Shown here: positions 23,196 to 31,917 of the stretch, piece after piece
How positions within the stretch are numbered: position 1 is the stretch's first letter
Layout of the letters: each line of letters opens with the position of its first letter
NCBI RefSeq assembly: GCF_019448085.1
Contig: NZ_JAGFNZ010000002.1
Coordinates: 827,604 to 891,603, forward strand
DNA: 64,000 nt
DNA from: Caproiciproducens faecalis
GTDB lineage: Bacteria > Bacillota > Clostridia > Oscillospirales > Acutalibacteraceae
Reading direction: 5' to 3'
Notes under the pieces: model-generated
Databases searched by the model: none
Told to the model about the DNA's origin: nothing
What the model saw: only the letters and a program-made list of their open reading frames with translations
Position numbers and translations under genes: made by a program

Positions 23196-25862
23196 TCAGA
23201 GCTTATGGCTGATTTTATAATAAACATTCTGGAATGTTGTTTTTACCCAGGAGAAGAACCCCTGTTTCTTTTCCGCGGTGGCGGTTTCTACGGTTTTAGC
23301 GGTTGCCTCGGGCTTTTTAATTTCATCCGTTTTCATCACAAACTTCAGTTTTGTGGAAGCACCGTCCGCTGCCTGTGTGAAAATACCGTACTGATCGGAC
23401 AGCTTGACATATTCGTCTTTTCTGGCGATCAGGTCATCCGCGTCACTGACTTCCTTCAGGTAATCGTCCACTGCGTTCTGATTTTTCAGATCATCCAATG
23501 TGTCAAACGATGTTTTGAAGAGACCGGCGGTTTGCTGGCTGGTCGTCAGACGCAGGATCTCCATAATTTTACGGTTGTTCATCACATCGTCTTTCATTTT
23601 CAGAAGCGTTGAAACCGTCTGAGGGGATTTGTGCAGGCTGGCGTTATAAACAGGGAGCGCCAGTTTGTCTTTTAAGGATTCAAGGATTGGTCTGCTTTCG
23701 TCCATATCATCCATGAGAGTAGGAATCTGATCTTTAAAAGCTTTTATCTTCGGGTCATCGTATTCCTTCAGCAAATCCTTTAAAACCCCGACATTCTCGC
23801 TGTTGTCGTCCAAGTCTTTTTTCATATCTCTGATTTTGTGCGCCCAGTCCGTCAGATACTTCACGTTGTCTTTGTCAAGAAGCAGATCCTGCATCTTATC
23901 CATATTGTCGCTCAGATCGTCGTCGTCGCTTAAATCCTCCAGATCGTCACTCAGATCATTGATGACAGGCATGGCTTTCACTAGGGAAGAAGCGGCGTCG
24001 TCTATGTCCGACCCGGTTACTTTTGCTTTTGTAAGTCCTTCCTGTACGTCGGACGCGCTCTCCGCCACGCTGCAGATCTGTTGGGCAAGCTTTGCCGCCA
24101 AATCCTTGGAGGTGGTAGTCGTCAAACCATCGGCAATGGATTCCATCTGGCTTTGCAGGGTTGTAAAGGGAACCGTCGCGTCTGGATTCACCGCTATTTC
24201 CGCCGCCAAACCTGCAACCAGATGCTGCACATCGGTATTGTCTTTCAGTTGCGCAAAATCCTTGGAGCTCTGCAGCGCTTTCAATAAAATAGAAATATTG
24301 ACATTTCCGTCTGCGCTGACCAGGCCGGGTACCTTGGCCAGTTCATTCATCTGCGCGGTGAACTGGGAATCCACCTTTTCCCCCACCTGCTCCTCAATAA
24401 TCGGTTCCAATGCTTTTGCAACCGTATCCTCCGTTAGGAAAGACATGTCGGTAAGCCCGTATGCAGACAACGTATTGTTCAGCGTGTTTACATTTCCCTG
24501 CAATTCGCGAAGGCTGCTTTGGATGCTGCTGCTGGAAGAAATCTTCTTCATTGTTTTCAGCGCATCCCCACTGCTGCTCAAACGGTTGACCGCCCTTTTC
24601 GCGTCGTGCAGCGTGTCGTCCAGCCGGTCATAGACATCGTCATAATCGTCCAGCACATCAATCATATCGTCCAGTTTGCTCATCTGGAAGGTCTGAATTT
24701 CGTCGTAGTCCTGCAGCAGTTTCTTTCCTTTTTGTATGTTTTCGTCCGTCATCCGGTCGTTGATTCCGCGCAGCACTTTGTCGTCCAGCACATATTTAAT
24801 ATCCGCTTTGTCCAGATCAGACGTTACTTTATCGTACAGCGCAACATTTTTCGTCGTCACATACTGCGGCAGGATATCTGCAAGCGCCTGGTCGGTGTCA
24901 TAAAAGTTGAACACGTCGTCGACCAGAAGACGCGCCGCCGCGGTTCTGTCAGGATTGGTAAACAGGCTGCGCACGTCTTTATTCGGGTCCGCTTTTTCAA
25001 TGTCATCCTGAATACTTTTCAGTTTGGTCAGATTTTCTTTCATTTTGTCAAGGTTGTCGGCGTCTTTCAGTTTATCGACCCCGACTAATTCCGGAGTGGC
25101 GGCAACCGCAATGGAGGAAAGCTCAAAATCCTTTACATCCGCTGTGATGTCAAATTCCTCCGGAATGGACAGGTCGTTCAACTCCTTAATGCTGCTTGTG
25201 GACAGATTCAGGCTCTGATTCATTCCCGGCATGGTCAGAAAGACCACCATCTGCGTGTTTCCGTCCGAAAACAGCTTGCCGTCGCTGAGCTGCACGTTTT
25301 GGAACGTCTTCGTGGGCAGGGCGGTCGTCACAATCGCGGTCATGGGCGTATACATTACCACCGTCTTGCCGTTTACTGTTACCTCGTGTTTTTCCGTATT
25401 CTCAACTTTAATGTGAATCTTAACTTTTCCGCTTTTTCCGGCCAGCTCTTTCCCGTTGATCGGGCTGCCGTCCAGAAAATAGGTTACCCCCACATTCAGC
25501 GGCGGTTTTTTATCCGTTGTGCCCTTATAATAAATATTTGCTCCGGAGGAGCCCGAACGGTTGAGCACCCAGGTCAAACTGTCCCCGTTTTGAATTGGGT
25601 TTTCGTTTGACTTTACATTTTCAATGTTTTTTAAATCGGATTTGTCCGGAATCTGAGTTGTGGTGCTGTCCGAGTGCAGCCAGTCCGAAACAATCGTTTC
25701 CTTGACTTTACCGTCCGTATCCATGTTGACATAAACCGTTTCATCCTTTTCGGTGGAAGCGGCGCTCGCGAAAACGGTGCTCGGAGCGGACAGCGCGAGA
25801 ATGCACGCCAGCGCAACGCAGGTAATTTTACCCGTTTTTCTAATCACATTTTTATTCATCAT
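23196..25862 (-). CDS. Large secreted coiled-coil protein next to an MMPL transporter
   Basis: 888 residues. Signal peptide (about 1-33, cleavage after VFASA), an N-terminal beta-rich domain with an Asp-Gly-rich start, then a long helical part (about 270-830) rich in Asp, Lys, Leu and Ser that reads as coiled coil, and a basic C-terminal tail (FFSWVKTTFQNVYYKISHKL). It resembles the YhgE/Pip-type extracellular proteins that accompany RND/MMPL exporters in Clostridia; it could act as an extracytoplasmic partner of the transporter encoded upstream (inference). GGGGGG precedes a double ATG; the second, at 25859, has the better spacing. 31 bp separate it from the transporter gene. Confidence 0.7.
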   Translation of the reverse strand: MMNKNVIRKTGKITCVALACILALSAPSTVFASAASTEKDETVYVNMDTDGKVKETIVSDWLHSDSTTTQIPDKSDLKNIENVKSNENPIQNGDSLTWVLNRSGSSGANIYYKGTTDKKPPLNVGVTYFLDGSPINGKELAGKSGKVKIHIKVENTEKHEVTVNGKTVVMYTPMTAIVTTALPTKTFQNVQLSDGKLFSDGNTQMVVFLTMPGMNQSLNLSTSSIKELNDLSIPEEFDITADVKDFELSSIAVAATPELVGVDKLKDADNLDKMKENLTKLKSIQDDIEKADPNKDVRSLFTNPDRTAAARLLVDDVFNFYDTDQALADILPQYVTTKNVALYDKVTSDLDKADIKYVLDDKVLRGINDRMTDENIQKGKKLLQDYDEIQTFQMSKLDDMIDVLDDYDDVYDRLDDTLHDAKRAVNRLSSSGDALKTMKKISSSSSIQSSLRELQGNVNTLNNTLSAYGLTDMSFLTEDTVAKALEPIIEEQVGEKVDSQFTAQMNELAKVPGLVSADGNVNISILLKALQSSKDFAQLKDNTDVQHLVAGLAAEIAVNPDATVPFTTLQSQMESIADGLTTTTSKDLAAKLAQQICSVAESASDVQEGLTKAKVTGSDIDDAASSLVKAMPVINDLSDDLEDLSDDDDLSDNMDKMQDLLLDKDNVKYLTDWAHKIRDMKKDLDDNSENVGVLKDLLKEYDDPKIKAFKDQIPTLMDDMDESRPILESLKDKLALPVYNASLHKSPQTVSTLLKMKDDVMNNRKIMEILRLTTSQQTAGLFKTSFDTLDDLKNQNAVDDYLKEVSDADDLIARKDEYVKLSDQYGIFTQAADGASTKLKFVMKTDEIKKPEATAKTVETATAEKKQGFFSWVKTTFQNVYYKISHKL

Positions 25863-25893
25863 AATCCCCCCGATGAAAATAATTTTCTTTGGC

Positions 25894-27972
25894 CTAAGCA
25901 GCTTTTTGATTGTTTTTCCAACTAAAGCTTGTTTTGGAGATGAACGGCTCCGTCATATAGAGTACAGCCGGAAGAATCAGAATGATAATCAGCCCGCTAA
26001 TGATGGCGCCGCGCGCCAGCATGCTGCAGATACTGCCGATAATTTCGATTTTGGAAATCATCGCGACGCCGGATGTTGCACAAAAAAAGACAAGCGCGCT
26101 CGTGATAATCGATTTAAAGGAAGTGTTGGAAGCAATCTTAATCGCTTCCAGCCGGTCATGGCCGGCCTTTAGCTCCTCCTGAAATCTGGTCGTCATCAGG
26201 ATGGAATAGTCCACCGTCGCGCCAAGCTGCACACAACCGATCACCGTCGGTGAAATAAACGGGATCACCGTGCCAGTAAAATACGGAATGCCCAGGTTGA
26301 TAAAAATAGCGAGTTCAATAATCGCGGTGAGCAGGAACGGAATACTGAACGATTTGAACACAACGCCGACAATCAGCAAAATACATAGTATGGAAATGTA
26401 ATTTGTCACTTTGAAATCGACGTTGGCAATTTCTATCAGATCTTTTGTCAGCGCTCCCTCCCCGGTCATCTGAGAGGTGGGGTCATATTTTTTGGCAATA
26501 GCGGAAATTCCGGCAATCTGCTGGTTTTCCCGATCTTCCGCCGCCTGATAAGTTGAATTAATCATGACAAGCTGACGTCCGTCCTTTTTGCAGATGTCTT
26601 TAATGCTCTGCGGGATAAAATCGTCCGGAACGGCCGGCCCTATAATATCATCGTAGGCAAGCACGTCTTTGACTCCGTCTTGCTTTTTAATTTCGTCTAC
26701 CATATTTTCCATTTGGTACGACGGCATTTTATCGTCCACAATTAAGAAATGAGTGGACAGCATGTTAAACTGGGTTTTCAGTTTGTCGGTAGCCACAATG
26801 GAATCCAGGGTCTTCGGCAGCGACCGGTCAAGGTTGTAATAAACCTGCGTATGCGCCTGGGACCATGTCGCCGGAATAATCAGAAGGAGTGCGGCCGTCA
26901 CAATTACCCGGCGGTGCCGGATCAGAAAATTAGTCCCCAGTGCAAAACTGGGAATCAGGTTACGGTGCGTATATTTATGAATCGGTTTATCAAACTGCAG
27001 AATCAGCGCGGGAAGAACCGTAACCGTGGTGATTACGCCAATAATAACACCCTTCATCATAACGATTCCAATGTCTTTTCCAAGCGCGAGCCTCATAAAG
27101 CACAACGCAAAAAATCCGGCTACTGTCGTCAGGGAACTTCCCGAAAGGGACAGGAACGTATTTTGGATGGCCTGCGCCATTGCGTCGCGCCGATCTTCAA
27201 ACTTCGGTTTTTCCTCATCGTACCGGTTGATAAGAAAAATAGAATAATCCATCGTTACGCCCAACTGAAGAATAGCCGCAATCGCTTTTGTCACATAGGA
27301 AATCTGGCCCAGAAAAATATTGGTCCCGAAATTGTATACGACCGCGAAAAATATTCCCAATATAAACACAATCGGCAGCACCCATGACTCAAGGCAGAGC
27401 ATCATCGCGGCGAGGGAAAGCAGCATGGCCAGCGCTACATAAATCGGCATTTCCTGATCGGAAAGGTCTTTGGTATCTTTGATAATCGCGGAGAATCCGC
27501 TTAGAAAGCATTGCTTATTCAGCAATGTTTTTACATTGCCCAAAGCGGTCAGCGTTTCCGTGGAAGAAGACGACCCGTCGTAAGTGACCAGCATAAGAGT
27601 GGATTTGTCGCTGTAAAACGCGCTTTTCAGCACCTGAGGCAGCATTTCCTGCGGTACGCTGATGTCCGCAATATCATCCACCCAGACTGCGTCGTTTACT
27701 CCCTCCACCTGCTTGATTTTTTCTTTGAGGGTGCTGACATCCTTTGAGGGCATGTTGTCTATGACCAGCATAGAGGTCGCGGCGTCGTGAAACGTATTCT
27801 CCAGGACTTTTTCACCCTGAGTAGAGTCCAAATCCTGCGGCAGGTAGGACAGAATATCGTAGTTCACTCCCGTTTTCAGCGCGCCGATCGCGCTGGGGAT
27901 CAGCAAAAGTGTCGCAATAATTACAATCAGTTTGTAGTTTCTTGTCAGAAGCTTTGCAATTTTAGAAAGCAA
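25894..27972 (-). CDS. MMPL/RND-family transporter
   Basis: 692 residues with the duplicated RND plan: one N-terminal helix, an extracytoplasmic loop (about 35-170), five helices, then a second helix (about 350), another loop (about 370-520) and five more helices. Both halves carry the family motif region: GVTMDYSIFLINRYDEE near 240 and GATVDYSILMTTRFQEE near 605, with the Asp-Tyr pair used in proton coupling. The substrate (lipid, toxic compound or exported molecule) is unknown. The start is TTG with GATGAGGA upstream. It is transcribed after tetR and before the secreted partner. Confidence 0.88.
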   Translation of the reverse strand: MLSKIAKLLTRNYKLIVIIATLLLIPSAIGALKTGVNYDILSYLPQDLDSTQGEKVLENTFHDAATSMLVIDNMPSKDVSTLKEKIKQVEGVNDAVWVDDIADISVPQEMLPQVLKSAFYSDKSTLMLVTYDGSSSSTETLTALGNVKTLLNKQCFLSGFSAIIKDTKDLSDQEMPIYVALAMLLSLAAMMLCLESWVLPIVFILGIFFAVVYNFGTNIFLGQISYVTKAIAAILQLGVTMDYSIFLINRYDEEKPKFEDRRDAMAQAIQNTFLSLSGSSLTTVAGFFALCFMRLALGKDIGIVMMKGVIIGVITTVTVLPALILQFDKPIHKYTHRNLIPSFALGTNFLIRHRRVIVTAALLLIIPATWSQAHTQVYYNLDRSLPKTLDSIVATDKLKTQFNMLSTHFLIVDDKMPSYQMENMVDEIKKQDGVKDVLAYDDIIGPAVPDDFIPQSIKDICKKDGRQLVMINSTYQAAEDRENQQIAGISAIAKKYDPTSQMTGEGALTKDLIEIANVDFKVTNYISILCILLIVGVVFKSFSIPFLLTAIIELAIFINLGIPYFTGTVIPFISPTVIGCVQLGATVDYSILMTTRFQEELKAGHDRLEAIKIASNTSFKSIITSALVFFCATSGVAMISKIEIIGSICSMLARGAIISGLIIILILPAVLYMTEPFISKTSFSWKNNQKAA

Positions 27973-27997
27973 ATCCTCATCTCCTCTTCCTATCGGA

Positions 27998-28591
27998 TCA
28001 GGTTATAATTTGTTTGATTGCTCTGTATAATTCCGGCTTTACGGCATCTATCTGATAGGGAACCTTCAGAACAAGAGAATTATAGCAGACGGCGCCCACC
28101 ATGGACACAATGATATACAGCCGGTACCGCGCGGTCTGATTATTCACCCCCGTATCAATAAAATTGCTGATAAACGCATTTCTTGCACTGTCCAGTTCCT
28201 CGTAATTCATCATTTTTTCGTACAGCTCATAGGTTAAATTCTTATAAATTAACTCCAACAGCTTCGTATCATCTTTAAAGTAGTCCAGCAGATAATCCAC
28301 AAAAAAGGCGACACACTGTTGAAAGCCGAGCAAATGCTCCGTCCGTTCTTTTTCGACTGCTTCCATTGCGCTGCCCAAAACGGCCGCGCTCTTTTTTAAG
28401 ATAATTTTGTCCATAAGGTCGTACTTGTCTTTGCAGTAAAGGTAAAACGTCCCTTTGGCAACTCCGGCGCTTTTTACAATGTCGTCAATGACCGTGTTGT
28501 GCACCCCGTTGGAGGTAAACAGGTCATACGCGGCGTCGTAAAGTTTTGTACGCTTCGCTCTTTTATTTTCCAGAATTTTTTCGTTTCCCAA
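27998..28591 (-). CDS. TetR/AcrR-family regulator of the transporter operon
   Basis: 197 residues. N-terminal helix-turn-helix (about 12-55: LYDAAYDLFTSNGVHNTVIDDIVKSAGVAKGTFYLYCKDKYDL), with a ligand-binding helical C-terminal domain lacking recognisable specificity. TTG start with GGAGGAGAG upstream. It is the first gene of the operon tetR - MMPL - secreted protein, and two operators lie at its promoter, so autoregulated repression is expected. Confidence 0.9.
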   Translation of the reverse strand: MGNEKILENKRAKRTKLYDAAYDLFTSNGVHNTVIDDIVKSAGVAKGTFYLYCKDKYDLMDKIILKKSAAVLGSAMEAVEKERTEHLLGFQQCVAFFVDYLLDYFKDDTKLLELIYKNLTYELYEKMMNYEELDSARNAFISNFIDTGVNNQTARYRLYIIVSMVGAVCYNSLVLKVPYQIDAVKPELYRAIKQIIT

Positions 28592-28651
28592 ACCTCTCTC
28601 CTCCTTTTCCGCCCGATCCGGGAAAGGGAATCGGCCCTTTAACCATAAAAA

Positions 28652-28705
28652 TGACTATTGGTCAAATTTCATATCTACTATAGTACAAAAATGACCATTG
28701 GTCAA
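28652..28705 (-). promoter_or_regulatory. tetR operon promoter with two operator palindromes
   Basis: Promoter: TTGACC, 17 bases, TATAGT on the minus strand (28677-28705). Operators: TGACCATTGGTCA at 28692-28704 (a 13-bp palindrome covering the -35) and TGACTATTGGTCA at 28652-28664 (one change, just after the transcription start). Their centres are 40 bp apart, close to four helical turns, so two repressor dimers on one DNA face can be expected. Confidence 0.8.
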
Positions 28706-28778
28706 TATTTTTCTTAACTTTTGTATACTCGCACAATATTTCCCATTCTTTCATTGGCTTGACAGGCATTTTTTCAAA

Positions 28779-28814
28779 CAAAAAAAGCCGCCCGGGTAAA
28801 CCCCGAACGGCTTC
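28779..28814 (-). terminator. Intrinsic terminator, second of a tandem pair
   Basis: AGCCGTTCGGG pairs with CCCGGGCGGCT (one wobble), then seven T on the minus strand. It backs up the terminator of the small RNA and/or ends the phosphohexomutase transcript. Confidence 0.75.
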
Positions 28815-28821
28815 AGAAATC

Positions 28822-28951
28822 AAAAAAGAGGCTAAGGAAAATCCTCAACCTCTTAATATACAGACCTTACTGTTCCAAGAACAGTATGCAAGATGCATGG
28901 CGCTAATTCCAATATATCGCGCGAACTCCGATTGTTCTGTGCTGTATAACT
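28822..28951 (-). ncRNA. Probable small RNA of about 130 nt (6S-like candidate)
   Basis: A perfect promoter (28958-28986) directs a transcript with no open reading frame and ends it at a strong terminator (AAGAGG/CCTCTT stem, six T; 28822-28854). The RNA can close on itself: TATACAG near the 5' end pairs with CTGTATA near 28858; inside are a local hairpin ACTGTTC-TTG-GAACAGT and ATGCA-TCT-TGCAT, plus an alternative AGAACA/TGTTCT pairing. A closing stem with a switchable inner hairpin is reminiscent of 6S RNA, but I cannot confirm the family and the RNA is short for 6S unless it reads to the second terminator (about 173 nt). Confidence 0.6.
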
Positions 28952-28957
28952 ATAGAT

Positions 28958-28986
28958 AGTATATCCCCAAACCAGGGATTTGTCAA
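28958..28986 (-). promoter_or_regulatory. Consensus sigma-A promoter of the small RNA
   Basis: TTGACA, 17 bases, TATACT on the minus strand, 20 bp after the phosphohexomutase stop codon. Confidence 0.75.
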
Positions 28987-29004
28987 TACTTTTTTCAAAT
29001 AATT

Positions 29005-30702
29005 TTATTGAATTCCTAAAATACCCGGAGCAGTTTGCTTCAACTTCTCCGTTAATGCGACGGACAGTTCCTTATCCCCGGCCTTGGCTGAAATATAAAT
29101 TTTGATTTTCGGCTCCGTTCCGCTGGGCCGTACCGTCAGCTTACTCCCGTTCTCCAGCCTGTATTCCAGCACGTTGGACTTCGGCAGCGCAATTTCGCTG
29201 ATGGTTCCGTCATCGCAGCGGCGCGAGGTTTTGTAGTCGCTCCAGCCGGTCACTTGGAATCCGCAAATTTTCTTCGGCGCGCACGCACGCAGATTTTCCA
29301 TGATACGGTCCATCTGAATCATGCCGTCCTCACCCTCAAAGCTGAAGCTGACCTGATCGTTCTCATAATAGCCGTATTTTTTGTAAAGCGCTTCCATCGC
29401 GTCCACAAGGGTCATGCCCATTTTCTTATAATCGTATGCCATCTGGCAAATCAGCATACCGGCGTCCACCGCGTCTTTGTCGCGCACATAACCGCCGGAA
29501 AGGTAGCCGTAGCTTTCCTCAAAGCCAAAGAGATACCGGTCTGCCTCGCCTTTTTCCTCCAGCAGGGCGATCTGATCGCCGATATATTTAAATCCGGTCA
29601 GTACGCGTCGCATCTGGATTCCGTAGTTTTCCGCGACAGCCGTGACCATGTCCGTACTGACGATGGTAGTAACCGCGACGGGAGCTTTCGGCATCGTACC
29701 GCTCTGCAGCCGGCCGCGGGCGATAAAGTCGAGCAGAAGTACACCCACCTCATTGCCGGTCATCTGCACAAATTTACCGTTCTGGTTAACGGCGATTCCG
29801 CAGCGGTCGCAGTCCGGGTCGGTAGCGAGCAGCAAATCCGGTTTTACGGTTTCACAAAGATCAATCCCTTTCTGAAGGGCCTCTTTGATTTCAGGGTTGG
29901 GGAACGGACAGGTGGCAAAGGTACCGTCCGGGAACTCCTGTTCCGGTACTACGGTAACGTCCTTTACGCCGATCATGTCCAGAATCCGGGTCACACAGAC
30001 GCGCCCCGTCCCGTTGAGCGGGGTATAAACCACTTTGAGCCCGTCGCACTTTTCTGTAAAGACCCGCTGTTTCATCACTTCCGCCAGAAAGGAATCAATT
30101 ACTTCGTCCGAAATATAGCGGATGGTGCCCGCTTTGACAGCACCCTCAAAATCCGTATGTTTTACATCACGGAAAATATCAAGGTTGTTGATCTCACTCA
30201 GAACCTCATCCGCCATTTCAAGGGCAATCTGACAGCCGTCGCTGCCGTAGGCCTTGTATCCGTTGTACTTGGCGGGATTGTGGCTTGCGGTGATGCAGAT
30301 GCCCGCGTCACAGTGCAGGAACCGCACCGCGTAGGAAAGGGTGGGCGTTGGGGAAAGCCACGGATAGATGTGCGCGCGGATTCCGTTTGCGGCGAGCACC
30401 GCGGCGCTTTCGCGCGCAAAAACGTCGGACTTGATGCGGCTGTCGTACGCGATGGCAACGGACGGCGATTTTCCGTGCTTGTTGAGGTAATTGGCAAGCC
30501 CCTGTGTCGCCTTGCGGACGGTATAGACGTTCATCCGGTTAGTCCCCGCGCCGATCACTCCGCGCAGGCCGCCGGTTCCAAATTCAAGATTGCGGTAGAA
30601 TCTATCGTTGATCTCATCCGGCTGACCCTGAATTCTTTTCAGTTCATCCGTTAAATCCGGGTCGTCCAGTTCCGTGTTGAGCCATCTTTCATATTCCGTC
30701 AT
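29005..30702 (-). CDS. Phosphohexomutase (phosphoglucomutase/phosphomannomutase)
   Basis: 565 residues, the size of the Firmicute PgcA-type alpha-phosphoglucomutase. It interconverts hexose 1- and 6-phosphates for cell-wall and glycan precursors. Motifs: substrate/N-terminal FGTGGLRG near 45, phosphoserine loop TASHNPAKYNGYK near 140, metal loop DPDCDRCG near 295, sugar loop FEESYG near 395, phosphate loop RPSGTEPKIK near 530. The second ATG (30702) is used because AAAGGA touches the first. Single gene, followed by the small RNA promoter. Confidence 0.93.
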   Translation of the reverse strand: MTEYERWLNTELDDPDLTDELKRIQGQPDEINDRFYRNLEFGTGGLRGVIGAGTNRMNVYTVRKATQGLANYLNKHGKSPSVAIAYDSRIKSDVFARESAAVLAANGIRAHIYPWLSPTPTLSYAVRFLHCDAGICITASHNPAKYNGYKAYGSDGCQIALEMADEVLSEINNLDIFRDVKHTDFEGAVKAGTIRYISDEVIDSFLAEVMKQRVFTEKCDGLKVVYTPLNGTGRVCVTRILDMIGVKDVTVVPEQEFPDGTFATCPFPNPEIKEALQKGIDLCETVKPDLLLATDPDCDRCGIAVNQNGKFVQMTGNEVGVLLLDFIARGRLQSGTMPKAPVAVTTIVSTDMVTAVAENYGIQMRRVLTGFKYIGDQIALLEEKGEADRYLFGFEESYGYLSGGYVRDKDAVDAGMLICQMAYDYKKMGMTLVDAMEALYKKYGYYENDQVSFSFEGEDGMIQMDRIMENLRACAPKKICGFQVTGWSDYKTSRRCDDGTISEIALPKSNVLEYRLENGSKLTVRPSGTEPKIKIYISAKAGDKELSVALTEKLKQTAPGILGIQ

Positions 30703-30824
30703 GAAAAACATTCCTTTCCAAATATAAACTCCCTGTTGATTCCCCGGCTTCCCCTATGCGGGCAAAGCCGGATCATGCCTTTATAATTCCAATTAAGATT
30801 ACCATTAGTTCCGGAAAGTGTCAA

Positions 30825-31289
30825 TTATATTTTCAGGAGGTTGGTTACAACGCCTTGATTCGTAATGTCGATGATTCCGTAGGTTCCCCGGCTTCCGTTC
30901 AGGCTGCCGGGATTCATGATATACAGCCCGTCCTCGTAGTCCGTCATTGCATAGTGGGTATGGCCGAAAAGAAGAATATCCGCCTTGCGACCGCGCGCCG
31001 CTTCGGTTGCAGTATACAAGCCGTATTTAACATTATAAGTATAACCGTGAGTAAAAAATATGTGCTTGCCGCCAAGGGTAACGTCTTCTTCCACCGGCAG
31101 GGTGGAGCCCCAGTCACAATTGCCGCGCACCAGTAAAAACATTTTTTCTGGAAAGCTGTCCTTGATTTCCTGAGCTTCCTCCGCCCCGTCGCCTAAATGG
31201 ATAACCACCTCGGCGGTGGGCTGCTTTAAAATTGCCTCGCGCAGGGCGTATGCGTCCCTGTGCGTATCTGAGACCACTAGTATCCGCAT
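30825..31289 (-). CDS. YfcE/MJ0936-type metallophosphoesterase
   Basis: 154 residues. Metal-binding motifs are complete: SDTHRD near residue 7, HLGDG near 37, RGNCDW near 60, THGYTYNVKYG near 88 and GHTHYA near 115. The family comprises small manganese-dependent phosphodiesterases; the physiological substrate is unknown. ATG 31289 begins directly at the first strand; a frame open further upstream overlaps the divergent operon and lacks a ribosome-binding site. Confidence 0.9.
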   Translation of the reverse strand: MRILVVSDTHRDAYALREAILKQPTAEVVIHLGDGAEEAQEIKDSFPEKMFLLVRGNCDWGSTLPVEEDVTLGGKHIFFTHGYTYNVKYGLYTATEAARGRKADILLFGHTHYAMTDYEDGLYIMNPGSLNGSRGTYGIIDITNQGVVTNLLKI

Positions 31290-31327
31290 GATTAAAAAAC
31301 CTCCGAATGAATGCCGGCTCGGCGCCG

Positions 31328-31356
31328 GAATATCTGAAAGACCCGCGTCATACAAT
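31328..31356 (+). promoter_or_regulatory. Sigma-E (sporulation, mother cell) type promoter
   Basis: GAATATC, 14 bases, CATACAAT. The -10 is a perfect match to the sigma-E consensus CATACAAT and the -35 and spacing fit as well. It is 18 bp before the ATG of the 56-aa gene, so the mRNA leader is very short with the Shine-Dalgarno sequence near its 5' end. Confidence 0.65.
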
Positions 31357-31373
31357 GATAGCGGGGTGATTTT

Positions 31374-31544
31374 ATGCCAAACAATGATGCGCAAAAACAG
31401 CTGCTGGAAAGCCTGCTCGGCCAGCTCAATACGGAGGACCGCAAAAAGCTGCAGGATATACTTGCCGACAAAACCGCTACGGAAAAAATACTCAGCACGC
31501 CGCAGGCACAGGAACTTCTAAAGAAATTTACGGGAGGAAAATAA
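31374..31544 (+). CDS. Small helical protein (56 aa), probably sporulation-linked
   Basis: MPNNDAQKQLLESLLGQLN, then a polar helix and TPQAQELLKKFTGGK. It is all-helical by composition, with no membrane segment. GGGGTGAT lies upstream of the ATG, and the stop is followed directly by the next start. First gene of a three-gene plus-strand operon under the sigma-E-type promoter. Such small proteins are found in spore-forming Clostridia but have no known role. Confidence 0.65.
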   Translation: MPNNDAQKQLLESLLGQLNTEDRKKLQDILADKTATEKILSTPQAQELLKKFTGGK

Positions 31545-31907
31545 ATGGACGACGTTGCCGCCAAGCTCAGTGAACTGTTAGGCAGCCCCGGCGCAATGGA
31601 AAAGCTGAAAGGCCTTGCCGGCCTGCTGGGCGGCGCTGCGTCTGAGCCGGCGGCCGACGCGCCTCCCCCGCCGCCGGAGCCCGGTAACAGCGGGGCTCCG
31701 CTTGGGCTGGATACCGATGCGTTACAGATGATGACAAAAATTGCGCCGCTGCTTTCCTCTTTCCGGCAGGAAGACGACAGCACCAGGCTTTTGCGTGCGC
31801 TGCGGCCCATGCTGGGTGCGGAGCGCCAGAAAAAGCTTGATGAGGCCGTTAAACTTTTGCAGCTGATGCGGATGCTTCCGCTTTTCAAAAGCAGCGGAAT
31901 TTTCTGA
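31545..31907 (+). CDS. Hypothetical protein with proline-rich linker, probably sporulation-linked
   Basis: 120 residues: an N-terminal helical part with a Gly-rich turn (LAGLLGGAA), a linker of prolines (APPPPPEPG, about 43-52), then a helical C-terminal half (LRALRPMLGAERQKKLDEAVKLLQLMRMLPLF). The N-terminal part (SPGAMEKLKGLAGLL) echoes the STPQAQELLKKF motif of the preceding protein. It is the middle gene of the sigma-E-type operon, with GGGAGG ahead of the ATG. No family named with certainty. Confidence 0.68.
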   Translation: MDDVAAKLSELLGSPGAMEKLKGLAGLLGGAASEPAADAPPPPPEPGNSGAPLGLDTDALQMMTKIAPLLSSFRQEDDSTRLLRALRPMLGAERQKKLDEAVKLLQLMRMLPLFKSSGIF

Positions 31908-31917
31908 GGTGTAAGCC

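Noticed and set aside
29254..30654. 466-codon open frame on the plus strand
   Set aside because: Antisense to the phosphohexomutase gene with all catalytic motifs.
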